A DNA stretch of 64,000 nt, taken from contig CM026567.1 of assembly GCA_015143295.1 (NCBI GenBank), positions 10,992,416-11,056,415 of the forward strand, in the 5' to 3' direction. Below the pieces are notes generated by a model. The model was not told the origin of the DNA, searched no databases, and saw only the letters and a program-made list of their open reading frames with translations. Shown piece by piece: positions 31,308 through 42,259 of the stretch. The translations under genes were made by a program, and so were the position numbers. Source of the stretch: Tetracentron sinense. Taxonomy: Eukaryota > Streptophyta > Magnoliopsida > Trochodendrales > Trochodendraceae. Within the stretch, counting starts at the first letter, position 1. Each line of letters begins with the position of its first letter.

Positions 31308-31448
31308 TCGGCAGGTGCTCGGGTTCCATTCGATTTGTGTGGCGAAGAACCTTGGGTCGAGGAAGAGTACCGTGACCCGGAGCCTTCCATGGATCACTAT
31401 CATGACAATGGTGCTTTAGATAGGAGTCGTGACTTCGATTTCTGTTGA
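31308..31448 (+). pseudogene. small acidic ORF in C 5' LTR, no ATG in frame
   Basis: Reads SAGARVPFDLCG, PWVEEEY, DPEPSMDHYHD, ending at TGA 31446. An in-frame TGA lies immediately before the Ser codon because of one extra base relative to A1/A2/S2. It could be translated only if joined to an upstream exon or after a frame change. Confidence 0.4.
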
Positions 31449-31755
31449 TCGACCGACTTAGAACTTGTGTCTTTTGTTATGTGAGTGTGGGGTTTGTCCA
31501 CTCCACTTTTGGGTTTCTCACACATGTATACTTGTTGGTTCTTACTTGAGCCAAGTTATAGGAGTATTCATTTTGCTTCCGCTATGTTTAGTATTTTGTT
31601 TTCCGCTGTGCATTGTATTTCATTTCCGCTATGTATATTCAGGTACTCTGACAGGTTTCCACGTGTGCCTTATGTATCATACTGGAGGTATGATACGGCG
31701 GTCACGAGTCAAGGTACCCTTAACTCCTAGGGGGTATTTTGGGTCGCGACAGACT

Positions 31756-31767
31756 TGGTATCAGAGC
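31756..31767 (+). other. primer-binding site of C
   Basis: TGGTATCAGAGC, perfect to the plant initiator tRNA-Met site, four bases after the LTR. Confidence 0.95.
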
Positions 31768-32120
31768 TAGTTATGTCTAACGACAGACTTAATTAGGTCA
31801 CTCAGGCTTGGCCTAAGCGGAAGTAATTCCTATGAGTTGAACTTAGAACTCAGAAGGACTCAGTTGTCTTAGGCTTGTTACCATGACATAACCGGTATCA
31901 AGTGAATCCTTAGGTCAGTATAGGATCCGAGATTGAGGTGGTCCTATGTGAGGTTCTAGTATAGGCTCTAAAGTATAATTATATGATGATGTATATATAT
32001 ACCTCGATGTATACTATGTGCGGTATAGCATTTCATGATTATTGAATTGCTATATGATATGTGAGGTTTGGTATCCAGTTAGACTCATGTTTTGCCAAAT
32101 TTATCTCAGGATTCGATATC

Positions 32121-33380
32121 ATGAGATGTGGCAATCGGGGTCGAGGTTACCATACTCGGAGGGCCGAGAGTGAAGTTCCGAGAGAAGAGGAACCGTTGTA
32201 TTTCACGAATGCTATGGACTCCATAGCCGAGACTTTGGCATTGTTGGCAGCAAGGCCTATGCCTACCCCACCGTCCACGCCTGTGCCTACACCGGTGCAT
32301 CACACCGCGGGGCTCGAAGCTTTTAGGAGACTGCGGCCTCCTACATTCTATGGCACTCTGGACCCCATGGTGACCGAGTCTTGGATTATGCAGCTAGAGA
32401 AGACCTTCCGGGCTCTCCGTTGTACCGATGAGCAAAGGGTAGAATGGGCTTCCTTTGTGATGGAAGGTGAAGCCGAACACTGGTGGAGAGCTGCCCAAAG
32501 GCAGAGGGATGTTGCTAAGGCAGGTGTGCCCTGGACTTGGGCGGAGTTCTTAGAGACTTTCAGGGAACAGTACTTTCCCAGGTTTATTCGGGAACAAAAG
32601 GCGAGAGAGTTTATGCTTTTGGAGCAAGGGTCGATGAGCGTAGCCGAGTATGAGGCTAAGTTCACCGAGTTGTCTAGGTTTGCTCCGCACTTGGTGGCTA
32701 CTGAAGACCTACAGGTCAGGAAGTTTGAGATGGGCTTGAAGGCTTTCATCCGAGATCAGGTGTCTATCCTCCAGGTAGAGTCTTGGAGAGAGATAGTAGG
32801 GAAGGCGAAGATCGCCGAAAAGAATGCGGAAGACTTCGTGAGAAGAAGAGACAGTGGCTTCGGGAAGAGCATGTCTCGGGGTCAGTCGAGTAGTTCTTCA
32901 GAGAAAAGGACTAGGACTGCACCGTACCAGTTCTCCCAGCCGATGTCGGCTCAGAGACCTTCTTTTGCGCCTCAGGCACCGCGTCCTATGGCATCGCAAG
33001 CTACGAGGGTTATGCCTCCGGCTTCCTCCGCATCGCAGACATTTGAGGAGTGCGCCGCATGTGGTCGTCGGCATAAGACTGGAGATTGCCGAAGAATGTC
33101 AGGTGGATGCTTCCACTGTGGCGAGATGGGCCATATGATTCGAGATTGCCCGCGCAAGCAGTCACAGTCTGGATCACAGGGAGTTCGGCCTCCAGGCAGG
33201 AAGAATTCACTTCAGGGGTCTTCATCTCAGGCCTCTAGATCCTTGCAGCCTACCCAGCAGCCTCGTCAGGCAAACCAGGGCAGAGTCTTTGCCATGACTG
33301 ATAGAGACGCACAGGCATCTGATGATGTTGTGCAAGGTACGCGCGAACTAGTCCTTGTCAAAGTTCTAATATTACCATGA
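32121..33380 (+). CDS. gag: Gag polyprotein of C
   Basis: Capsid/nucleocapsid of a Tekay-type element. The ATG at 32121 is preferred over 32061 because it aligns with [13 protein letters not shown] of A1/A2 (here MRCGNRGRGYHTRR), and the region before it ends in an acceptor-like TATCTCAG. Domains: basic N-terminus, capsid ([37 protein letters not shown]), linker, CAACGRRH and CCHC knuckle CFHCGEMGHMIRDC. Codons 33337-33380 are spacer, ending at TGA 33378. The next ORF, pol, is in the same frame beyond the spacer. Confidence 0.94.
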   Translation: MRCGNRGRGYHTRRAESEVPREEEPLYFTNAMDSIAETLALLAARPMPTPPSTPVPTPVHHTAGLEAFRRLRPPTFYGTLDPMVTESWIMQLEKTFRALRCTDEQRVEWASFVMEGEAEHWWRAAQRQRDVAKAGVPWTWAEFLETFREQYFPRFIREQKAREFMLLEQGSMSVAEYEAKFTELSRFAPHLVATEDLQVRKFEMGLKAFIRDQVSILQVESWREIVGKAKIAEKNAEDFVRRRDSGFGKSMSRGQSSSSSEKRTRTAPYQFSQPMSAQRPSFAPQAPRPMASQATRVMPPASSASQTFEECAACGRRHKTGDCRRMSGGCFHCGEMGHMIRDCPRKQSQSGSQGVRPPGRKNSLQGSSSQASRSLQPTQQPRQANQGRVFAMTDRDAQASDDVVQGTRELVLVKVLILP

Positions 33381-33474
33381 TATGTTCGTATCTATATATA
33401 TCCTATGTGGTGTTTTGCGATGTTTGTATCTATATGTATAGTTGTGTTATAACTGGGATGATTCAAATTCTCAG
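33337..33474 (+). other. GT-AG intron-like spacer between gag and protease (C)
   Basis: 138 bp, GTACGCG after CAAG, ending AATTCTCAG before GATCG. Length divisible by three, with a TGA inside. Boundaries match those of A1 and A2 to the base, although the interior sequence is largely different. Confidence 0.65.
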
Positions 33475-36400
33475 GATCGTTGCTCGTAAATGAATGTTTG
33501 GCAAGAGTGTTGATAGACACAGGATCCACTCACTCGTTCGTTTCACCAAGCTTTGCCAAAGGCTTTACGTCCGAGCCAAGCAAGCTACCTAGGGAGTTGT
33601 CCATTTCGACTCCATTGGGAAAATCTATTGAGACAGATAAAGTGTATCCGGATAGTGTTGTACAAGTCATGCAGCACGAGTTGCCAGTCCACTTGATCCT
33701 TCTGGGAATTCAGGATTGGGATTTCGATATCATCCTAGGTATGGATTGGCTCTCAACTCACCATGGACACGTGGCGTGTTTCGAGAAGGTGGTGCATTTT
33801 AAACCCGTGGGGTTAAAGCCGTTTCATTTCAGGGGACTTCAGAGAAGAGACATTGCCCGCTTTGCAGCTCTTAGTCTCGAGGGTGTAGAAGTGCGAGACT
33901 CCACACCCATTCCAGTGGTATGTGAGTATATGGATGTTTTTCCGGAAACCTTGTCGGGATTGCCTCCCGATCGTGCAATCGAGTTTGCGATTGAGCTAGC
34001 TCGAGGCACAGTTCCGATTTCAAGAGCTCCGTATAGGATGGCCCCTATTGAGCTTAAGGAGTTAAAAGAGCAGTTAGAAGAATTGCAAGGCCTTAGTTTT
34101 ATCCGGCCAAGTGTTTCACCTTGGGGAGCTCCGGTTCTCTTCGTGAAGAAGAAAGATGGATCAATGCGTATGTGCATTGATTACAGGCAATTGAACAAGG
34201 TCACGATCAAGAATCGTTATCCATTACCTCGGATAGACGACTTGTTTGACCAATTGAAGGGTGCGCAGTTTTTCTCCAAGATTGACCTTCGATCTGGTTA
34301 TCATCAGTTGAAGATCAAGAAAGAGGACATTCCGAAGACAGCATTCCGAACTCGATACGGTCATTACGAGTTTTTGGTCATGTCTTTTGGACTGACTAAC
34401 GCGCCGGCAGCATTCATGGATTTGATGAATCGGGTGTTCAGATCGTCTCTCGATCAATGTGTGATCGTGTTCGTAGATGATATCCTTGTGTATTCACAGT
34501 CACAGGAGGATCACACGAGAGATCTCCGTCTGGTATTACAGACACTTCGAGAGCATAGTCTGTATGCTAAGTTGAGCAAGTGCGAGTTCTGGCTGAACAA
34601 GGTGTCTTTTCTTGGACACGTGGTATCTGCTGAAGGTATTTCAGTTGATCCTGCAAAGATTGAAGCGGTGATGAATTGGGAAAGGCCGAAGAGTGTCACC
34701 GAGATTCGTAGTTTCCTCGGGTTGGCAGGATATTACAGAAGGTTTGTGGAAGGATTTTCAAGTTTAGCAGCTCCGCTTACCTATCTCACACGGAAGAACA
34801 CGAGGTTCACTTGGAGTGATAAGTGCGAGGCTAGTTTCTTGGAGTTGAAAAAGAAGCTTACTTCTGCTCCTGTTCTTAGAGTTCCATCTGGGATCGGTGG
34901 TTTCGAAGTCTATAGTGATGCTTCACTAGTGGGACTTGGATGTGTTTTGATGCAGCATAAAAAGGTGGTCGCCTATGCTTCCCGTCAGCTGAAGGAGCAT
35001 GAGCAGAATTACCCCACACATGACTTAGAGCTCGCTGCGGTCATTTTTGCACTGAAACTTTGGCGTCACTACCTCTACGGAGAAGAGTTCGTGGTGTTCA
35101 CAGACCACAAGAGCTTGAAGTATCTTTTCCTCCAGAAGGAGTTGAATATGAGGCAGCGTCGTTGGATGGAGTTCATGAAGGACTACGACTGTTCCATCCA
35201 GTACCACCCGGGTAAGGCTAACGTGGTAGCCGATGCTCTTAGCAGAAAACCTTACGGAGTTATGGCTCAATTGAGAGTGCAAGAGTGGAAGTTATTACAT
35301 GATATGTGTCATTTGGACACTACTCTCAGGCATGTCACCTTTGGGCCGATAATGTCCAACGTGGTGGTTAGGCCACAGATCCTGAGCCAGATCAAGGAGT
35401 TACAGAATTCAGATGTTGAGTTGCTTGCTTACCGAGACAAGTCGGTGAGTAACGGCAATCAGGAGTTCGCTTTAAATGGTGATGGTGCTATCACATTTAA
35501 AGGCAGGTTGTGTGTCCCCGCCGACACAGTTTTGAGGGATGAAATTTTGAATGAAGCTCACCAATCAAAGTACACGGTACATCCGGGAGGTACTAAGATG
35601 TACCAGAATCTCAAGAAGCACTACTGGTGGCGAAACATGAAGAGGGAAGTCGCTGAGTACGTCGCTAGATGTTTGATTTGCCAACAGGTAAAAGCCAAAC
35701 ATCAAAGGCCGGCAGGTCTTTTGCAGTCCCTTCCTATTCCGGAGTGGAAATGGGAGAACATCTCGATGGATTTCATTGTGAGTTTGCCGCGAACGGCGAA
35801 GGGCTCCGATGCTATTTGGGTGATTGTGGACAGGTTGACTAAGTCTGCACATTTTATTCCGTACCGAACTACTTTCAATGCAAATCAGTTGGTAGCCCTG
35901 TATGTTAAGGAGGTGGTTCGACTGCACGGTGTGCCAGTTTCTATCGTGTCTGATCGAGATCCTCGGTTTACTTCCAGGTTTTGGAAAACCTTCCAGGATG
36001 CTATGGGTTCTCGTTTAGAATTCAGTACCGCCTTCCATCCTCAGACCGATGGACAAACGGAGAGGTTGAATCAAGTAGTGGAGGATATGCTCCGAGCTTG
36101 TATGCTGGATTTTCAGGGTAGTTGGGAGGAACAGTTGCCGTTGGTTGAGTTTGCCTACAACAATAGCTATCAGGCAAGCATCCAGATGGCACCTTTTGAA
36201 GCTCTGTATGGTCGGAGTTGTCGATCACCGCTATACTGGGATGAAGTTGGTGAGAGGAAAATTCTTGGTCCTAAGTTGATAGAGCGGACCGCAGAAAGGG
36301 TCAAAATTATCCGGGAGCGATTGAAAAGTGCTCAGGATAGGCAAAAGAGCTATGCGGATACACGCCGCAGAGATTTAGAGTTCCGAGTTGGAGATCGGGT

Positions 36401-36806
36401 CTTTGTGAAGATTTCGCCGAGTCGGGGAATCATGCGATTCGGGAAGAAGGGGAAGCTCAGTCCGAGATATGTGGGTCCATTCGAGATCATTACTCGAGTT
36501 GGTGAGGTAGCTTACCGAGTTGCCTTGCCCGCTCACATGGCGGCGATCCACAACGTATTTCACGTCTCTATGCTTCGGAAGTATATCCCGGATCCTTCTC
36601 ATGTCATCGGGCTCGATCCGATAGAGATCCGAGAGGACCTCACCCTAGTTGAACAACCGGTGCAGATCTTGGATAGGAGAGATCAAGTCTTGCGCAACAA
36701 GACCATTCCCTTGGTCTTGGTAAGATGGCAACACCATTCAAGGGAAGAAGCTACTTGGGAACGAGAAGCTGAAGTGCGAGAAAAGTACCCCCATTTATTT
36801 GTTTAA
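33475..36806 (+). CDS. pol: Pol polyprotein of C with chromodomain
   Basis: About 1110 codons with no stop. Its first possible start codon is a TTG, so it most likely relies on the spacer being removed from the gag transcript. Domains: protease ([11 protein letters not shown]), RT ([30 protein letters not shown]), RNase H ([24 protein letters not shown]), integrase zinc finger (HPGGTKMY... CLICQQ), core with D-D-E ([27 protein letters not shown]), GPY/F-like module ([20 protein letters not shown]) and a C-terminal chromodomain ([15 protein letters not shown]). All catalytic residues are present, so it is probably an intact protein. Confidence 0.96.
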
Positions 36807-36884
36807 GGCCTTGGCATTCCCTTGTATTTTGTTATAGTTTTACGCATGTATGTATCGTCCAAATTTCGGGGACGAAATTTTTGT

Positions 36885-36898
36885 AAGGGGGGGGAGAA
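36885..36898 (+). other. polypurine tract of C
   Basis: AAGGGGGGGGAGAA immediately before the 3' LTR, the usual start of plus-strand synthesis. Confidence 0.9.
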
Positions 36899-38740
36899 TG
36901 TAGCACCCCGGACTTTTTCATCCTTAATAAAAAGCACCTTCGTAGCTAATTGGCCATTTTTGTAGTCTAATTAATAAATAAGGGAGAAATCGGAAATTCC
37001 GAAACGTCAGAAATGTTCGTTTTCGAAAGACGGATCCAACGCAAGTTGAATCGTCGAAATCCGACGAGCGAGTCAAAAGATATGGTCAAAACAGTCCAGA
37101 CATAACAGAGCACCGATCGCTCGGTCATTACCTGCGATCGATCGGTCAACCACCGATCGCTCGATAGCTGTCGCACGGTTAACTTTTTTGTATGGGGAAA
37201 AATTTCAGAGAGCGTGTTTTTGACCGATCTCTCGGTCATAACACCGATCGACCGGAAGCCACCGATCGCTCGGTCCATGCCACCGATCGATCGGTCAGAC
37301 GCAGATTTTCTTCATTAAGGGTGTTTAAGACTTTAACCATCACCCTTTGCCTATAAATAGGCTGAGTTCGTGCCTTAGGGTTTCAGAAACCCTCTGTGCC
37401 CTATCATAGGAGATTTTGAGAGAGAGAAGAAGGAGAGGAACTACTTGTTGATCAAGCTTGTGGAAGATCAAGGTTCTTCCACTTCCCTTGGTGATTCTCA
37501 ACCAAGAACACAAGGTTATTGCTTGTTCCAGCCATTGGGAGTCAAACTCATTGATTTCTCCAAGGTAGATACACTCTACTACAATCTTGCAATCCTACTA
37601 GTTACTAATTATGATTCTTCTTATCTATGCCCTATCTTTATGTATTGATTTTATGTATGAAAAGGTGTGATTATATACTTGGATGAAGGTTACTATTATG
37701 ATGCACTCTAAGTGTTTGATAAAATACCTCTAAGGGATTCTATGCTTAAATATGATGATTTCTCTTATTAAGTGCATATGTTCGCATGTCTCGCATAAAC
37801 CGATGGTTTCCATGGATTTCTCCAAGTACAAACAAAGGTTTTCACGAAAAGACGAATAATGAATGATTCTAAGTAACTCTATGATTTCTCTAAGATCGTT
37901 TCACAAGCTCTAAGGATCATACCATGCTCACAAGGAAACTCTATGATAATGCTCTAAGATCGTCTCACAAGCTCCACGGATCACAATGAAATGCTCTAAG
38001 ATCTCTATGGTTATGCTCTATGGAAATGCTCTAAGGTTATTGCTCTATGCTCTATGTCTCTACGGATCATAATGACTCTAAGTAACTCCATGAACTCACA
38101 AGAACTCATAAGGTTATGATTATCGATTGACTCACACGGTTACAGTTTTATTATCTCACATACGTTTTCACGGTTTCCATGCTTTAAGGAATTTACGGAT
38201 TTCATTCTCCATGTCTTGTATGCTCCATGCCTAACCGCTTTATTGTTATTAGTTTGTATACACTGAGTATTCCATGCTCAGTCGATATTGTTATGATCGG
38301 CAGGTGCTCGGGTTCCATTCGATTTGTGTGGCGAAGAACCTTGGGTCGAGGAAGAGTACCGTGACCCGGAGCCTTCCATGGATCACTATCATGACAATAG
38401 TGCTTTAGATAGGAGTCGTGACTTCGATTTCTGTTGATCGACCGACTTAGAACTTGTGTCTTTTGTTATGTGAGTGTGGGGTTTGTCCACTCCACTTTTG
38501 GGTTTCTCACACATGTATACTTGTTGGTTCTTACTTGAGCCAAGTTATAGGAGTATTCATTTTGCTTCCGCTATGTTTAGTATTTTGTTTTCCGCTGTGC
38601 ATTGTATTTCATTTCCGCTATGTATATTCAGGTACTCTGACAGGTTTCCACGTGTGCCTTATGTATCATACTGGAGGTATGATACGGCGGTCACGAGTCA
38701 AGGTACCCTTAACTCCTAGGGGGTATTTTGGGTCGCGACA
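36899..38740 (+). repeat. 3' LTR of C
   Basis: 1842 bp. Keeps the conserved U3 block (about 36995-37108) that the 5' LTR has lost. Palindrome array 37111-37304, TATA box near 37350, hairpin and small ORF (38297-38437) as in the 5' LTR. Confidence 0.95.
38297..38437 (+). pseudogene. small acidic ORF in C 3' LTR, no ATG in frame
   Basis: Same as 31308-31448 with one Gly-to-Ser change (GGT to AGT) after DHYHDN. PWVEEEY core intact. Confidence 0.35.
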
Positions 38741-39437
38741 GTATCTACCTTAGAGAAATCAATGAGTTTGACTCCCAATGGCTGGAACAAGCAAGAACAG
38801 TGAGTTCTTGGTTGGAAAACACCAAATGGAAAGGAAGAACTTGATCTTCCACAAGCTTGAACGATCACCAAGGTCCTCTCCTCCTTCTCTTCTTCAAATC
38901 CCTCAAAAACAATGCACAAAGGGTTTGTGAAACCCTAAGGCACGAACCCAGCCCTTTTATAGGCAAAGGGTGATGGTTAAAGTCTTAAACACCCTTAATG
39001 AAGAAAATCTGCGTATGACCGATCGATCGGTGGTATAGACCGAGCGATCAGTGGCATACCGGTCGATCGGTGTTTTGACCGAGAGATCGGTCAAAAACAC
39101 ACTCTCTGGAATTTTTCCCCATACAAAAAAGTTAACCGTGCGACAGCTATCGAGCGATCGGTAGTTGACCGATCGATCGCAGGTAATGACCGAGCGATCG
39201 GTCGACCCCTGCTTTGCTGAAAAACCTTGTTTACACCACTCGAATCTTCCCCAATGCACTTCCAACACTCTTTTATGCTTTCAACACATTCCCTAAGGAC
39301 ATATAGACCCATTGGAACATATACGCCATAATTCCAAACACATATATTAACATAAGACCCATAAGTGTACAAAACCACACTTGGGCACTATTCACACACT
39401 ATTCATTCTTAGTGAAATGAAATTCCGGGGCTCTACA
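38741..39437 (-). repeat. solo LTR N, second part
   Basis: Carries the U3 half of N: TATAAAAG (minus strand, near 38960), ACCGATCGATCGGT array (39015-39205) and the LTR start TGTAGAGCCCCGGAATT at 39437. The downstream duplication is CATCG. Together with 28825-30008 this makes a solo LTR of about 1.88 kb. Confidence 0.93.
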
Positions 39438-41200
39438 CATCGGGTCAATATTCCCATCCAGACAAGAGAGCTTCGTTATCAAACCTCAGAATGACTAGGA
39501 ACTACGATCATGAAAAAATGCCATTAACTGAAGAAAAAACTTCATTCTCGGGTTTCTTGTGTTTCTTCAAAAATGAATTGTTTAAAATCATTGCATGCAT
39601 GATTAAAGGAAAAATATATATATATAATCATTGCATTTATGATTTTAAACCTTAAATTTCATGTTATATGGTTTTACATGTGTTTATTTCTCTTTTTTAT
39701 GATTTACTGTGTACAGCCGATACTCAAAAAATTGGGTCAATACAGGTCAACACTTTGTTGTAATTTATTATGTTCCAAGGTTGAAGACGATTTTTCAATA
39801 CATGTATGGACAATAGTCTCGACATGTATTGACATAGTGTATCAACTGGTATCGACATGTATCAACATAGTGTATCGATCGGGTTGATACACCCATATCG
39901 ACCTAGTTGATACAACGGTATTGACCCTACACGCAAAAACTTCATTAAAACTCAAAATTCTGTGAATTTGTTTTATCTTTTTTCAAGAACACTCCTATGA
40001 AATGTGTCCTAAAACACCCATTAACCATTATTTTGCATAGTGAAAATGTATATGAGGGGAGTGAGGAGCTTCTCACATCTCATGCACATACATAAACCCC
40101 TCTTTTCCTCTTTTTCTTTTTATAAAACTAATAAGAAACTCTTGTAAGTGTTGGTGGTAGAGGAGGGGTATTTAAGACTTTATAAATGCTAAATTATGGA
40201 AAATGTTCATAAGCCTATTGTGGGAAGGGTTTTTAAAACTTGGGTATTTAGGGAATAATCCCAAACTTGGAGGCAATCAAGGAAAAACCCCATGAATGTA
40301 CTATCAACCTCAATCTCGACATTACATGTGGGCCCCACAAAACTTGCCCACCTTGTGTCCTATACAATGTCTGGCCTAACTTGCACCCTACCTCACCCAA
40401 ACCATGGTACCTCATACCCAACATCAAGATACCTCCGTGTCCTTCCAAATTTCATATAGTAGATTAAAAACATTATAGCGCTTTCAATACTAAGATACCA
40501 ACCTTGCACCATGTTGCTAACGGTTGCATAATGCATTGTCCATCACTTAGGCACAACATAAGCATTACTTTCCTATGTTCGAGCCACCCGAACCATCATC
40601 ATGGTCATAGTAGCACAACATAAGCATTACTTTCCTATGTTCGAGCCACCCGAACCATCATCATGGTCATAGTACTACGCCATCACAATGATCGTGACAC
40701 AACAGCCATATCTACTCACGGACACAAGAGGATATACTAGAGCCAGGGGAAAACAATAGTATCCTATTAGTAACCCAAGATTCCAAACTTTTATTAAATG
40801 AGAGAGATCCACCTGGGCAAAAATACTATAGATGCAAGATATGGGAGGGGAGTAAACGTTTTTTTGCCATTTTTCATCTGTGAATTGTTAATAAACTCAC
40901 CTCGTTCGTCGACTCTATCCGATCTAATATTTCTATGAAGCATAAGTTATATAAGAAGGTATCGAACCTATGGATTGATTCCTGTTTTTTTTTTTCTTTG
41001 TTCTTTGTAATTAATTAGTTAGTCCTTGGATTTGGATCTAGAAAGAATATAAAAATAGAATAAGGGTCCACTTGGAATGAAGTCTTCGTGGGAAATCGTA
41101 CAGCAAATGTAAGAGGATGGGGTGGTCAGTTCGTACTTCCAAGGGAATCACGTTGCTCGCAAGAGAGGAAGTTAACCCAAATATGTGGTTTCAGCAGCTA
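39438..41200. other. intergenic stretch without recognised gene
   Basis: AT-rich. It contains an array of GTATCGA/TTGATAC inverted motifs (39785-39925) and an exact 62-bp tandem duplication. Short open frames lack motifs. Confidence 0.5.
40551..40674. repeat. 62-bp tandem duplication
   Basis: GCACAACATAAGCATTACTT... to ...GGTCATAGTA occurs twice with no difference seen (40551-40612, 40613-40674). Confidence 0.95.
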
Positions 41201-41208
41201 TCTGTTTT

Positions 41209-41705
41209 TAGTTGTTGTTTGGATAGACTTATCTGAGAGCTTTTAGTTGTTGTTAGGTTAAACTTCCCAAGAGAACTTGCAAAAAAAAAGTGACTTTCGA
41301 AGAAGTCTACAAAGGACTTCCTGAGAGAACTTGCAAAAAAAATGACTTTTGATGAAGTCTAAAAAAGTCAGTCTGATGAAAAAATAATGTTTGATTTGCA
41401 CAAGTAAAAAGTAACTTCTTAAAATCATAAGTCAAAATTTGCATTTAGTTTACCCTCACAAGAAGTAACTTGTGTTATTTTAAAAGGAGAGCTCGTTCCA
41501 CCATTTGTCCGTCAACTTCCAACGTAAGTCTCAACTTCCCGCAAAAGTAACTTGCGCTAGCATTTTGAGCAAGTTTTTACTTTTACTGACTTTTGACTTT
41601 TACAGGAAATCAAAAGTTACACAAATAACCAAATGCGTTTTTCTCAACTTTTGACTTTTTGGAGTCAAAAGTCAGTAAAAATAGTTTAGAAGTTTATCCC
41701 AACAC
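41209..41705. mobile_element. possible MITE
   Basis: Ends resemble each other as inverted repeats (TTGTTTGGATAGACTTATCT on the left; GATAAACTTCTAAACTA read inward from the right). The interior is full of imperfect inverted repeats of AAAGTCAAAAGT. No clear target duplication was found. Confidence 0.35.
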
Positions 41706-42259
41706 TACTAATAAGTTTCACTTCTCTTTGTCAAAAATATATTATAAATTAGAATTTTATTTAACTGGAGGACTATGAGCAAGGAGCATCTTGCTTATCT
41801 TTAATTCTTATCAAGACCATTCCATCCATTTTTTCCTTTTTCTATTTAATAGAAAATAATAGAAAAAGCATAATGCAACGATCGAGAAACCCTAGGGGGA
41901 GGGGGGGGGGCCTAGCTCCTTGGCACTATTATCCTGTCACAACAATAGAATCCTATTTATCTAAAACCAAAAATATATTTTTAATATGCCAAATAATGAA
42001 ATACATCAAATAAAAAGCAAACAAAGAAATTGTTCCTTTCCTCAAAATTTTGGATTATAATGAACCGGAAAATCAAATCAACCAATATTTCCCCAAAATT
42101 ACCGACCAAGAATCCCAAATCCAAGAAATAATTTGGCATTTAAGGTTATTTCACAGAGAAAATGGATGCAACATAAAGGTTCATTTAGGATTTTTCATAA
42201 TAACTTATAGTTCATTCTTACAATTACCTCGGAGAAAGGGGAGTGGGTCTAAGCAATCA

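Larger units (their letters stand above)
30009..31751 (+). repeat. 5' LTR of C
   Basis: 1743 bp. TATA box at 30363-30370, ACCGATCG(A/C)TCGGT array at 30122-30305, donor-like AAG|GTAGATAC (30575/30576), hairpin (31273-31293), acceptor-like CAG|GT (31314/31315), small ORF frame 31308-31448. Compared with the 3' LTR it lacks two nearby pieces totalling 99 bp, which hold the conserved U3 block. Confidence 0.95.
30009..38740 (+). mobile_element. Ty3/gypsy chromovirus C, nearly full length
   Basis: 8.7-kb element: 5' LTR 30009-31751, primer site, gag, GT-AG spacer, complete pol with chromodomain, purine tract 36885-36898, 3' LTR 36899-38740. The LTRs differ by about six substitutions by eye over about 1.74 kb plus a 99-bp loss in the 5' LTR, so insertion is recent. 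Inside N the empty site can be deduced; GTA is repeated at both junctions (perhaps a damaged 5-bp duplication GTGTA). Lineage Tekay/Del is supported by gag, iMet primer, the FRGR-like end of pol and the C-terminal chromodomain. Confidence 0.96.

Noticed and set aside
33480..36806. Pol starting with Met at 33480
   Set aside because: The codon is TTG and no ATG lies near. Homology continues upstream to the acceptor at 33474.
30004..38745. A perfect 5-bp target duplication for element C
   Set aside because: Flanks are GTGTA and GTATC. Only GTA is duplicated relative to the reconstructed empty site, so no perfect duplication is claimed.
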